A stretch of DNA of 64,000 nt, from the NCBI GenBank assembly GCA_026008535.1, contig BRKX01000015.1, positions 19,117,501 through 19,181,500 of the forward strand. The letters run 5' to 3'. This stretch comes from Perilla frutescens. Lineage: Eukaryota > Streptophyta > Magnoliopsida > Lamiales > Lamiaceae. The notes below the pieces were generated by a model. That model was not told the DNA's origin and made no database searches. It was given only the letters and a program-made list of their open reading frames with translations. The position numbers and the translations under genes are program-made. Below are positions 11,900 through 23,495 of this stretch, piece after piece. Position 1 is the first letter of the stretch, and the number at the start of each line of letters is the position of its first letter.

Positions 11900-13623
11900 G
11901 TTTTGGCTTTTGTGCATGTGTGTCATACGTATTTGATGTGGAGAGAGAGAGAGAGAGAGAGAGAGAGTAAAAGATTGTCTCTTAAGTCTTAATGTATGTG
12001 TGTAGAGATTAGAGAGGCAGAATTACAGGTTTGACTTTGGTATTTTATTTGACTTGAAATGGGTTTGGTTTGGTTAAATGGTTGTATAAAATGTTTTGGT
12101 GGCAAGGAAAGAGAAAGGGATAAATGTTTTGATAATTGAAAAGTGTGTCATAAGGGCACACTGTACGAAAATAAGTTCTAAAGGTGGAGAGAGAAAGACA
12201 AATGGGTTTGGTTATATTTATGTTTGTGTTCACATTTAGATTAGATATTATGTATATTTAAATGGTTTTGATTTGGAAAGTATGAAGAGATTTCATGAGA
12301 GAAAGAGAATTTCTTGGTTCTCATTTTGAAAGAAAAACAACCGAGAGAGTGAGAGGGAATGAGATTGAAATTTATTTTGGTTTACGTCTTTTAAATTTTA
12401 ATTATAAAGGTGACTAAAATAATTATGAATTTTATTATTAGAAGTGTTATAATTACCTTTCATATGTATTGGGTAATTTTATTTAATCTAAGAGTATTCC
12501 TAAATGTATTAAATAATCAAGACTCTAAGGGGATCTTTTGGGTCAATTTAAATATATCTAGCTTCCAAGAATTGCCCGTTTTAGCCTAAATCTTGAGAGC
12601 TCGTCATTTAAGCCTAAACTTACATTATGATATAGTTTTAGGGCTTAGCATGATACTAATAGGTAGTATCTCCTATGTAGGCCCGAACCCAAAATTCGAA
12701 CTTAGGATCTGCAGGAGTACACGTGTAAAGCTCCAGCTATTTTACCTATAAGGTGGGTTTTTGCTAACTAAAACTTATGTTTTTAAAATGCTTTCGTCCA
12801 TATATGATTGCGACTATTTTCGCTCTTCGTTGATATGATTTGACCTGCATGATGAATTCTGGCATGGTCAATTATATTGAAAGATAGTTATGTGATCACA
12901 TAGGGTCTGTATTCACGCATGGTCTTTTGAACGCATTGGCTTTTGATTGAATTGTTCGCTTTTGAATAAATATATTCTTAAGCGCATTGACATGGGAATT
13001 AAAATTGAATTGCTCACTTTTGAATAACTATTCTTAAGCGGATGTGTATTTGAATGAATATGATTTATCGGCTTTTGAATAGATATTCTTAAGCGCATGG
13101 ATATGGTTATAAATATTGGATTAATGGATTTTGACTTGAAAAATCCTTGCATGTGTTTGGACGAACACGATAAACCCACTGAGTGTTTTCTGGCACTCAG
13201 CCCACATTTTCTAAAATATTTTTCAGGTACAAGGTGATGCAGGCGGCTGACGTGGACATATGAGTTCTATAAGTTTTTGACTATTCAAAATTGTATTTTG
13301 AATGTTGAATGTTGACTCTAGTCAATATTTTAATGTATTATGCTTTCGCTGAATATTTTGAATATTTACGAATATTAAAATCGTACATGTTCCACCGTTA
13401 TTTTTTACTTGTTCAAAAATTAGACTTTCAACATTGACTGCCCGTTTGTGGAATATGTTTGTGATTGGTTATTTGAAAAGTCTTCTAGAACGATGATTGG
13501 TGGATTTTATTTCTAAAGAAATTTTCATAAAAATGTTTTCTTTTTAAAGGTAAACTGGTTATTAAAACAGGAATTTTATTTAATTTTGTGTAGCGCCTTA
13601 GATTTCTAGAATTGGGCGTTACA
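10980..13623 (+). repeat. 3' LTR of the decayed gypsy element, 2644 bp
   Basis: Full-length partner of the LTR at 4244. It differs by many substitutions and by (GA)n length. The 3' half, missing from the left copy, has three degenerate copies of a roughly 60-bp unit around 'cttttgaataNatattcttaagcg' (12918-13115) and a 'cccactgagtgttttctggcactcag' hairpin-like block (13176-13201). Terminal TTACA at 13623 is followed by the TSD TTTAT. Confidence 0.88.
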
Positions 13624-13628
13624 TTTAT

Positions 13629-14000
13629 TATATGCTAATGAAACACATCCTAATTGAGATTAAATAAACATTTATAACAATATAATTAATATCAGTGAAA
13701 CATATATTAATTGAAATGTAATAAATATTTACAGTAATATAGTCGATGCTAATGAAATATTTGGCATATGCTAACGAAGCATTTGTCATATGCTAATGAA
13801 ATATTTTTTAAATGCTAACGAAGCATACCTAATTACGCGCAATATAACTAATGCTGACGAAACATTTGCCATATGCTAACGAAACATATGTCGTATGCCA
13901 ACGAAATATTCTGAGCTTAAATTGTCATATGCTAACGAAGTATTCTGAGCTTAAATTGTCATATGATAACGAAACATATGCCATATGCTAACGAAGTATT
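13629..14000. repeat. Right subterminal array of atatgctaacgaa motifs
   Basis: At least ten near-copies of (c)atatgctaaYgaa separated by AT-rich spacers, in the right arm of the outer TIR element. It mirrors the sparser array at 3580-4020. Confidence 0.7.
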
Positions 14001-14385
14001 ATGAGCTTGAATACGCATGAAAAATGAAACTTTTGTATTTTTCGTCCATATATTTCCAAATAAACATATGCTTCACTGATCTTAAATGAAAGATGATTAA
14101 AAGACCTTTAATTTGATATATTATTTGCATTAATCCGATGAAAAACGAGCAAGTTATGATCGTTCGAAGATTTTAAGAATTTTTTTAGATGCTGAGTCAG
14201 CATGGCATCACCTTTTTTTCAACAAATAGACGAAAATACCCCCATAGGCTGAAAAAAGTAGCGAAAATAACAAAAATGTCACCACGTGTTTGATTAAATC
14301 TGGAGCGCCGATTTTTATTGAATGTGTGGTGATAGATTGATTTACAGTTTACACACCAGGGAATGATTTACATTTGATCCATTCC

Positions 14386-14387
<2 letters not shown>

Positions 14388-14436
<49 letters not shown>
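14388..14436. repeat. (TA)n microsatellite between two related TIR elements
   Basis: An uninterrupted run of about 24 TA units separates the right end of the element ending at 14389 from the left end of the element starting at 14436. Confidence 0.95.
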
Positions 14437-14439
<3 letters not shown>

Positions 14440-15094
14440 AAATGATCAAATGAGAACCCTTCCCCCAGGTGGGAACTAGGAACCAATCCTAGCCCTTGTT
14501 TGACTCAATCTGGACGGTCCAGATTAAATCAGATTTAAGTGGATGGGCGGTGGCATTCCTGTAATTTTCGGCAACTTTCTGGACGGAGGGGTAATATAGT
14601 AATTTAATAAGTCTTCCCTTTTGTTTTGAGGCTAAAATGAGAATCGCATAATGCTAAAATTATCGAAGTAGGAGGCTAAAATTGATGTGACATTTTTCAC
14701 TAGGGTTCACCGTTCCCAATTATGGTTTATTAAGTTCTTGATCCCAACTAGTAATTATGAGATTCCCATTAGGGTTCACTGTACCCAAATAGGGTGTATT
14801 GCATTTCATTCCAATAAAATCATCGTTCTATTTTTGTTTATCAACACATGCTAAAATGAGAAATGCATGAGGCTAAAATGTGCGGAGTCGGATGCCAAAA
14901 TTGAATCTGGGCAATTTTTGAGTTCAGTTCCGATTTTACCCTTAATGAGACGCGTGAATTGAAGATTTTCGAGATAATTACAAAAATACCACCGAAAATC
15001 TGGATGGATCTGGGGCATCGATTTTGCAGGATGAACGGATGAGATCGGTTCCCGATTCTCACCTAGCGACCGGTTCTCACCAGATCCCATCCCT
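14436..15094. mobile_element. Non-autonomous TIR element flanked by (TA)n, 659 bp
   Basis: The left end agggaaatgatcaaatgaga matches the reverse complement of the right end (agggatgggatctggtgaga), and the match extends through the 'aggtgggaactaggaacc' block. (TA)n lies on both sides. It shares 'ggcggtggcattcctgtaatttt' with the element at 3348-14389, so the two are related. Non-coding; the short minus-strand frame near 14851-15126 is not convincing. Confidence 0.75.
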
Positions 15095-15516
15095 ATATAT
15101 ATATATATAGACACACACACTATCAAACGCCTAAATATTAATCGAATTTTCTAGCCATAAATATATATGGACCATCGGATACTAGTTCGTACTTGCAATA
15201 GACTTAAAATATGCTTCCCTTTTTAATTTAGTGTTGAGGCTGGATGTGAATTGTTTGCTTTTGGAGTCTGTCTATGTCAAGAAAACTTAATTGATGAATT
15301 AGATAGAGAATACGTGAATAACATTATATTTAATAATTCTCGATCAGAAACTATTTACAAGCCAGGTTTGTTACGTATGGATGATTTATTTATTATTGTT
15401 TGTTTTAATTTATTTACAATTAATTAATATATGAAGTTGATTTCTTCTTTGTTGGTCGACTGCAACGTAACTTAATACATGAAAATGTATGTGAAGATGT
15501 GTCGTTGTGTATTTAA
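15095..15516. other. AT-rich spacer
   Basis: Nothing recognisable beyond a short (TA)n/(CA)n run at 15095-15120. Confidence 0.5.
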
Positions 15517-17362
15517 TTAGTATACCACATGTGCAATGCACAGGGAATATTATTAAAACAATATTTGTATACAATAATAAAATATATTCAATCATGAATT
15601 TCGCATATAAATATATGAATTATATCGTTTGAATTATATAATCAATGGGCATTGCTAAATATGCCACTAAATTTTCTTTATAAACCACTATTAAATTTAA
15701 TTCAAAATTAAATAATTATTAATTTACATAAATATCATTTTTAATTTTAAAAACTACTTAAAAAAGAAATAAAATAAAAATAAAAAATCCCCTCCTTCCC
15801 ACCCAGTGACCGCACCCGCCACATTGTCCCCACAATTGCTATCTCCTTTCCCCCCGTTTATGCTAATCTTCATTTCTCTCCCCATCCTCCATTTATTTTC
15901 TTTGTAAGAATTGCCTATGAAATCAAATGTGTGTATTGATGTCGTATATTTTTGGGGATAAAAAATTGATTTTATTAACTTCTCCAATCATAGGATTTGT
16001 AGCATAAATATTTGGAGAAATACATATATCTGATTGGGGAGTTGAAATTTGGAACATAGTGTTGATGATATTACTTTAAAATCTAGTGGCATTGAAGGAT
16101 TTGTCGGAATATTTTATAAATCTAAAAAAGGATTTTGTCAGAGTTGGAACACAATGTTGACGGCAACTACGCCCTTCTCTATTTATTTTGGAAAAAAAAA
16201 TTACTGGAAAAGAAAAGCGAAGGCGGCAGGTCAGGAAGAAAGGTGACGGCGAGGGAGGGCGGTAGGTATGTAGTATGGATCCAGGAGAGAGAGTGAGGGT
16301 GAAGAATATTTTTTTTTATTTCTTTTGAATTTTTTTTTATTTTCATAGTGAAATGATAGAAATGACTTTTATTGTGATTTGTAAAGAAAAAAATATGAAA
16401 ATATGAAAAAGATGTGTGGTGTATGAAATATATGTGGTGTATAAACCCCAAAAAAAAATGGTAGTGTATTTAGAAACACTCTTAATTAATTAAAGAGTAG
16501 ATAATTTAAATCAATATTTTTAAAACATTTCATTTGAACTATTTAATATATATAATTCAATTCAAATCTATAAATTTAAAATATATTTAATATTAAAATG
16601 ATAATATCAAATATCTAAATATTACATTTGATCTCAACTTAGAGATCAACAAATGTGGAAATTAATATCATTGTTGGGACTCACAATTTATAATTTGTTC
16701 ATGCATAACAATATTTGTAAGTTTTTTTATGTGTGATGATTTTTGTTTGAAAAACTAAAACTATAAGTTTTAACTATTTAATTTATATATATATACATAT
16801 AATTCATTACATAAATATATTTAGCAATTAATTGTCAAGTTCTATTAATACATTTAATTCAAAAACTTAAGTAGATTTAATTTAAAATTCTCGATGTGTA
16901 TCGTAATTAATACATTTAATTTGAAATTTTAAATATATTTAATTGAAATTTTGATGTGGATCTAGAATTATTTTAATATATTTAATTAACTTAAAATTTT
17001 AAAATATTTTAAATTAATATATTAGAACATTCACTCACAATACTTAAAAGAATGATAATTAATATAAATTTATGGTCCATTGTAAAGAAAAAATAGGTGT
17101 TTGGAAAATTCACATATAAATCAATAATTTAAAGGCCACATAATTTTTTTCATTGAATGAACAAAATAATATTTGATAAAAAATAGTATTTTTGCAAAAT
17201 AAAAAAAATTATAATATTGAAATTCTAGTATTTAATGACTATGTAATATAAATATTAATTAATTAATAAATATTATACTTTTATTTATAGAAAGTGCATT
17301 TAGGCGGGAAAACTTATTATTACTATTTATAATGACTATCTTACTTTTAGATATAATATAAA
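15517..17362 (-). mobile_element. Possible Helitron A (minus orientation), hosting a Mutator-like element
   Basis: Read on the minus strand, the 3' end would be ...CCTGTGCATTGCACATGTGGTATACTAA: a short hairpin (TGTGC-aat-GCACA, about 15530-15543) about ten bases before CTAA, as in Helitrons. The 5' end would be the TTATATTATATCTAAAAGTA segment at about 17343-17362, a plant Helitron-like start. No Rep/helicase coding sequence is present, so it would be non-autonomous. The terminal TC is not clear, hence low confidence. Confidence 0.35.
15647..16481. mobile_element. Non-autonomous Mutator-like element, 835 bp
   Basis: The left end gggcattgctaaatatgcca corresponds to the reverse complement of the right end (gagtgtttctaaatacacta); both continue into a 'tttataaaccac / tttatacaccac' block. 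The flanking 9-mers ataatcaat and ttaattaat agree at 7 of 9 positions, which fits an old 9-bp MULE TSD. Internal sequence is non-coding with poly-A/T runs. Confidence 0.55.
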
Positions 17363-17766
17363 CTAGCATTACCCACCGTGCGATGCATAGATTAAATTTA
17401 TAAATATAGAAATATTATATTATAGCAATGTTTTAATAGCAATTCATAGTAATAAGGGTTAATTACACCTCAATATCGACGGCTTTAACCATTTTTCACT
17501 TTTATCCCCGAAAATTCAAAAGTTACAACTCAATGCCTAAAGTTTGATAAAGTAACACTTATAGCTTTAATGCATTTTTTTGGGGACTCAAATATTGATG
17601 TGGAATGCCACATTCTCCTTCAAATGCCTCCTCACCTTTCTGCTGTAAAAATTAACTGTCACATTATGCGTCAACGAATTCACAAACAGCCATGCTGCAA
17701 ATTAGGATTAATCATCTTACTTTTCATTTTTATGATTTATAAATGCATACACAATATATGAATTTT

Positions 17767-17801
<35 letters not shown>

Positions 17802-19626
17802 ATAATTATGTTTCATTCCTAAAAATATATTTCCGTATACCATCTTAGGCATATTAATTATTTATATGTATTTGAATATTTCAATATATTAATAGATTTC
17901 ATAGGATTTAGTTACCACTTACCCATCTTTTATTTATTAATTTCATATAACACATTCTATTTATTGATTTGCTATATATTAATCGTTATTTTGCACGAAA
18001 AATAATGAACTTATGTAAATATAATACTATATAGTGATAGATTATTTCATTGGAACATATAAATATAACATGTGATTTGATTGATAATTTTTATAATAAT
18101 TATTAAGATTGGTTAATCAAAGGACGAAAATTGAATACATTTCATTGAAACATATAAATAATACGTTTCATATATATCTTTAATGATATATAAAGATTTT
18201 TTGATTAATTATTCGACAATTTAGTTAGTCCTTTTTCGTTTAAACATGTAAAAAGTATGTTTTTGACTAATTATCACTAATTATGTTACACACACACATA
18301 TAATAATTGGCTAATTAAGGAATATATATGGGCATTTTTTTTATGATATGCTAGTTGTGTTAACTAATTGAATATGAAATAGAATATTAATTAATTAATT
18401 AATATATTATATATTTCTAGTCACGAGTTTGTTATTTGGACATGAAAAATTACTTTTTTTAGGCATATACTATCTTACTTTTAGATAGTAAGAAGTAAGA
18501 TTACTATATGTTTGTAGATATTTCTAGATATTATATTTGAAATATAATTTAATTTTGCAAAATTATATTCAATAACTAACAAAACAATGTTAAAACTAAA
18601 TGATAACTGTCCCGGTGGGGATGGCCTAGTGGTGAAGTGAGGTTGCTTGGAGATCAAAGGTCACAAGTTCGAATCTCCTCAAGACCACAGGTCGGGTGTG
18701 TGAGTAAAAAAAAAAAAACTAAATGATAACTGGCTAATAACTTAACAACACTAACTACCTAATAATTTTAACAAAGAAATATAAACTAATTACTAATAAC
18801 TTGATAGCATTGTCGAGTAAATAAATATTCAAGAAACAAAAAGAAAAAGGAAATTGGAATTAGAATAAATAAAAATAAATATAATGTTTTTTCAAAAAGT
18901 AAATAAATAAATATAGCGTAGGAAACTAAGGAATTAATTATAAGTCAAAACTACTTATGTTCATGTCAATGAAATAGCTAAATAGATAAAAGAAAAATAT
19001 TGCACAATCTCAATTCAATTTCGAGTTCATCATAAAAATAATACATACAAACTTGCGGAACATTTCTCCAAAAATAAGAGAAATACATTCAAAACTTAAA
19101 CTCTAATTGTGCCGCTCTTGTGCTAGGCATTTATAACTACATCACTTTTCTTCCCCAACTCCCACTCCGTCGTTCATAATTCTGCCTATCTCCCTAAATT
19201 TCCCTCAAAAAATTTAGGAATGCTAACAATTTTGGAATGATATGTGGTGGATGAAAGAGTTCATAAAATATATGCAAGTATATATAGTAGATCAATGAAG
19301 TGGCAAATTTGGAATAATATAATTAAATTAATTATTAATTATGCAAATTTGAACGTGTGTGGATCGTTTTACCAATTGAATATTAGATATATATATATGT
19401 CTGTATATGCAATATCGACATGTTTTCATAGTTAAAATTTATCATCTATATATATTTGCGATATATTTGCATCATATAATAAGTTATATCATCTAATTTT
19501 ATTTTATTAAAATAAAATGCATCTTCTACTTATTTTAAAGAAAGGGTATCTTACACACAATTTGTCATGTTGACGTTGTTTGCGCCGAATTATCGCAAAT
19601 TTACGGAATAAATATATATTATAAAT

Positions 19627-19666
<40 letters not shown>

Positions 19667-19857
19667 TATAAGAAAATTTTCATTTTTTTTCAAATAAAGA
19701 TTAGATGTGTGTGTATTATACATATTAACTAATCTATGTAAATTATAAATTTTTAATTAAATAATGTGTTTTTAATTTATGGGATATAGTTTAGGCGGGA
19801 AAATTTTATAGTTTCTATTTATATGGACTATCTTACTTTTAGATATAATATAAATTA
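17363..19857 (-). mobile_element. Possible Helitron B (minus orientation), hosting a SINE
   Basis: On the minus strand the 3' end reads ...ATGCATCGCACGGTGGGTAATGCTAG, a GC-rich near-palindrome shortly before CTAG. The 5' end at about 19831-19857 repeats the 17335-17362 segment (aggcgggaaaa ... ctatcttacttttagatataatataaa), as expected if both are Helitron 5' ends of one family. A third 'ctatcttacttttagata' copy lies near 18470. No coding sequence. The element would abut putative Helitron A directly. Confidence 0.35.
18610..18717 (+). mobile_element. tRNA-derived SINE with about 15-bp TSD
   Basis: Starts tcccggtggggatggcctag (box A TGGCCTAGTGGTG), has box B AGTTCGAATCTC (18666-18677), then the tail ACAGGTCGGGTGTGTGAGTA and a poly-A run. 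The direct repeat actaaatgataactg occurs at 18595-18609 and 18718-18732. Head and tail match the SINE at 2247-2361; the middle differs, so these are separate family members rather than a recent pair. Confidence 0.9.
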
Positions 19858-20722
19858 GGAGAATTATCAATTCAAAGCCTGAAAGATGGTTTATCTATCG
19901 ATATAGAGCTTGAAAGATAGATTCTATCGATTCAAGGTTTGAAAGATCTAAAACTATCAATTTAAGGCTTGTAGATTTAATGGTGTTAAAAACTTCATCC
20001 AACAAAAGGTGATGTGGCCGTTAAATATCCAAATCATTTCATACATTAAATTAAACAACAAATTTACATTAATTATTTTAATTAAATTAAACATGGGTTT
20101 TATTAAATTTCGTCAAATAAAAACCACGATTTTCTGTCATTCGGATCTCATTATTTTTTAGTTTGAAATTCATCTTTGTTTGTTTGATTAATTAAATTTT
20201 ATTATATTTAAAATTAATTATTATGATTTTAATTCCATCGCAAACTATTAAATGTTATTGAAATATTTAATAAATTAATTAATGTGAATTTTATTTTCTC
20301 TCCGTATATATTTTTTAAATAATCATTTCCCCATCAAAATTGAACATAAAAATAAAAATAATTGTATCAATTTATTATTGTGATAAAAAAGGCATTACAA
20401 TTGCATACGTACTGAATTTAGTTAAACGTTGAATTTAATTTAAACTTATAAGAATCTCTAATTGAATTAAGCAGAGATTGAATTTACAAAATATAAAAAA
20501 ACCCTCTATTTAATTTAATTTAATTAATATAAATTTAATTTTTTTTATTTAATTTAATTTAGGATAAAAATGATGTGGATATTTAACGGTCACATCACCT
20601 TCTGTTAGATAGAGTTTTAACACCGCTGAATCTCCAAGCCTTAAATCGATAGTCTTAGATCTTTCAAGCATTGAATCTATAGTTACTATCTTTTAGGCTC
20701 TATATCGATAGATAAATCATCT

Positions 20723-21655
20723 TGTTAGTGCTACCATCATGCACTAAGTTTTTGTGTTGTTGAATTGGCGAGATATGTTCGACAAAGTGTGTCTGGGTAT
20801 GTCCCACAAAGTTTTGTTTTCCGCTGTGCAAGAAAAGAAGAACAGTTGGTGAACTGTTCCAGATTATGTCCCAGACAGAACTAGGGACACTCTATTTTTA
20901 GCAGTTTCCTTGTTGGAAAGATCTTGCGCCGAACTTGTTTGGAAGGTCAAGATTAATTCGTTTGACTGCCTTATGGTGTAGATCCGGTGCTGAATTAACC
21001 CTCCTACACTTGGGAAGTATCTACACACGTTTGGAAGGCCACAAACCACAATCTACTTACCTAGTTGGCGAAAGAAAGAGATCGACGCCAAGCTAAAGTG
21101 AAGACTATTTATGAAGGCCGATTTGTGCAGCAATCAGTACCACTCATATTTGTTTAGATTCTCTTAGATTGTTTTGAGAGTCGGTTTGTGGTCGTTTGTA
21201 ACTAGCAGTTGTTCCTTAAACAGTTCAACGTGATAGACTAGTTTTGAGTGTTTACTAGTGAAACACGTGAGGGGATTTTTATTCCGTTTTGTACGCAATC
21301 TCGGGAGAGATTGTAAGTGGAAGTCGTGGGTAGCTAGAGAGAGTCTAGTGTCACGGTTGTGAGGGGATCTTATATCTTTCGACTAGCAAAAGAGTTCGAG
21401 GAGAAGAACGGGCGATATAAGGCAGGAGGCTTGTATGTGTAAGATCCTTAATACACTCTTTGAAGGAGTAACAGTCGGAACTTCAAGTTTGGGAGTAATC
21501 CCCCCAGAGTAGGTTGTTTGAACCGAACTGGGTTACCATCTCATGCGTTTTTACTGCTTTATTCTTTTATGTTCTTACATCTGTTCCACACATATCATAG
21601 AACAATTTTTAAGCAGTTAACTAAAACTCGTATAAGCACGAATTACTGTTTTACA
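20723..21655 (+). repeat. 5' LTR of Sirevirus-like element, 933 bp
   Basis: TGTTAG...TTTTACA. Same length as the 3' LTR, with only scattered substitutions. It contains several imperfect palindromes, among them gaacagttggtgaactgttc (20849-20868) and tgtcccagacaga (20867-20879). Confidence 0.93.
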
Positions 21656-21657
21656 AT

Positions 21658-21672
21658 TGGCACCAGAGCAGG
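21658..21672 (+). other. Primer-binding site, initiator tRNA-Met type
   Basis: tggcaccagagcagg, two bases after the 5' LTR. It resembles the Copia primer site TGGTATCAGAGC with two changes in the middle. Confidence 0.75.
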
Positions 21673-21735
21673 TTGCCCGTATTCAGGGTTGATCTTGGGG
21701 TATTAATCCTTGTTATTTTGTGTTGTTTTGTTGAG

Positions 21736-23495
21736 ATGAATTTGATGAAGGAAGGAGCCTCGACGGTGCGACCTCCGCTCCTTGATGGCAATAACTATGC
21801 CTATTGGAAAGCTCGAATGACAGATTTCATTCACTCAATTGATGAGCGTGCCTAGAAGATGGTGATTGAAGGGTGGAAGCCTCCTACCAAGAGGGATGAG
21901 AAAGGCAAAGCGGTTCTGAAGCCAGAAGAAGAGTTTGACGTTGCTGATTATCAGATCATGAGGCTGAATGTTAAAGCCATGAATGCCATCTTCTCTGCAG
22001 TGGACATGAACATGTTCAAACTCATCTCCACATGTGACAAGGCAAAGGATGCATGGGATATCCTTCAAACTACTTTCGAAGGAACGAGCAGTGTTCATGC
22101 ATCTCGTATGTAGCTTCTTACTACCAGATTTGAAAACCTTCGAATGGATGAAGGTGAAAAGCTTGCTGATTTCAACGCCAAGATTTGTGACATAGCTAAT
22201 GAAAGCTTTGCACTTGGTGATGCCATCTCTGAGGAGAAACTTGTGCGAAAAGTTCTGCGATCACTTCCCAAGAGATTCGCATACAAAGTCACGGCAATCG
22301 AAGAGGCCAAGGACGTGAGCAAGATGAAGTTACATGAGCTGATGGGGTCCCTGAGGACTTTTGAAATGGGACTAACAGATGAAGAGACAATTCAGAAGAA
22401 AAGCCTTTTCAAGCCGGCTCCAGTTCTGATTTGTCGAGTAATGTCTCTGACAAACATGATCTGGCTGAGTCAATTGCCTTGCTGACAAAAAATTTCTCAA
22501 AATTTGTCAAACGTTATGAGAAGTCTTCACAGAACAATTCTGTCAAGAACAGATTTTCCAAACCTCGGAAAACTAAAGATGAAGATTCCGTTGAAGAAAA
22601 ACACAAGGAGGTCAAGTGCAGAGAATATGATGGTCTTGGGCACTATCAAGCCGAATGTGCTAACACCCTAAAGAAGAAGAATAAATTCTACAGTTCCACT
22701 CTTAGTGAAAGTGATGACCCAGACGATAGTGGGAGTGATGAAGAATGCGTGAGCAATCATATTGCTTTCATGACACATTCTCATAAAGAACCTGTGCCTA
22801 ATTCTGTCTCTGACAGACAGAATGACAATGTTTTTTAATATAGTGATGATGAAGAATTCACTGAAGAGTCTGTCATAGAAGCATACAAAAAGCTTCATGA
22901 GAGCTGGATCATGGTGGTAAAAGTCAATGAAGGGCTAATGAAAGAGAATGGTGATCTTATTAAAGAAAGAGATTGTCTGTCCATGCGCCTCAGTGAGTTG
23001 CAGAGTGATCTTAAACAATCCCAAAACAATTCTCACTCTCAGAATGGTGAACTGCTTCATTTAAAGAAGCTGGTCAAAATGATGAACTCCGGATCATCTC
23101 AACTCGATGACATCCTTTCTAAAGGAAAAAGTCCGCAGGATCATACAGGACTTGTATACACTAGTGGAAAGGTTTTTAACCATTTCTGTCAAGGACAAAC
23201 ATCTGAAACACATGATGAATCTATTCTTGAATCTGAATTTAAACCAGAGATCAAGCAGCCACAGCCTCAAAAGTCACAGCCTCGAAAGATTGGAGTTGTC
23301 TGCCACTACTGTGAAAAGTCTAGTCACATTCGACCATACTGTAGGAACTACATCAATGATCTCAGAAGAATGAGAAGGAAAGGTCTATCTCAGAATGACC
23401 TGAATTTCAGAAGACGAACTGTGCGGAACAGATCCTGGAACAATCACAGGAACTATGTTGTTCACACTGCCCTCAATATTCATGCAAAGAGCAGC
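21736..23495 (+). pseudogene. Copia gag, broken
   Basis: Opens MNLMKEGASTVRPPLLDGNN and carries the plant Copia gag fold (YWKARM..., KDAWDILQTTFEGTSSV, FENLRMDEGEKLADFNAKI). Next come a zinc knuckle whose second Cys is Tyr (CREYDGLGHYQAEC), an acidic and coiled-coil stretch (about 22840-23100), and a second, complete CCHC knuckle (CHYCEKSSHIRPYC, about 23302-23343). In-frame stops at 21853 (TAG), 22111 (TAG) and 22836 (TAA) and a frameshift near 22430 break it. Two knuckles separated by a coiled coil fit a long Sirevirus-type gag. Confidence 0.85.

Larger units (their letters stand above)
4244..13623 (+). mobile_element. Decayed Ty3/gypsy LTR retrotransposon (nest 1, middle layer)
   Basis: Begins tgtaataccctagagc at 4244 and ends attgggcgttaca at 13623, flanked by a perfect 5-bp TSD TTTAT (4239-4243 and 13624-13628). 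It has two LTR copies, a 3' polypurine tract at 10963-10979 and pol remnants in the plus orientation. Remaining pol pieces are the integrase zinc-binding start and the integrase C-terminus/chromodomain-like tail; the rest is deleted or unrecognisable. The LTR and terminal motifs resemble the Tekay/Del chromovirus group, which is an inference. A solo LTR of another element sits inside. Confidence 0.88.
3348..14389. mobile_element. Outer TIR DNA transposon flanked by (TA)n, split by a gypsy element
   Basis: The left end (aggggatggttctggtgtaa from 3348) matches the reverse complement of the right end (agagggaatggatcaaatgt, ending 14389). Both continue through a shared ctggtgtgtaaactgtaaa block and a gcggtgacattcctgta / acgtggtgacatttttgtt block, so the imperfect TIR extends roughly 130 bp. 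Both ends abut (TA)n. Without the inserted gypsy element the body is only about 1.66 kb and non-coding, so it is non-autonomous. Both arms carry repeated (c)atatgctaacgaa motifs. Superfamily unresolved; the TSD is hidden in the TA repeats. The neighbour at 14436-15094 is related. Confidence 0.75.
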
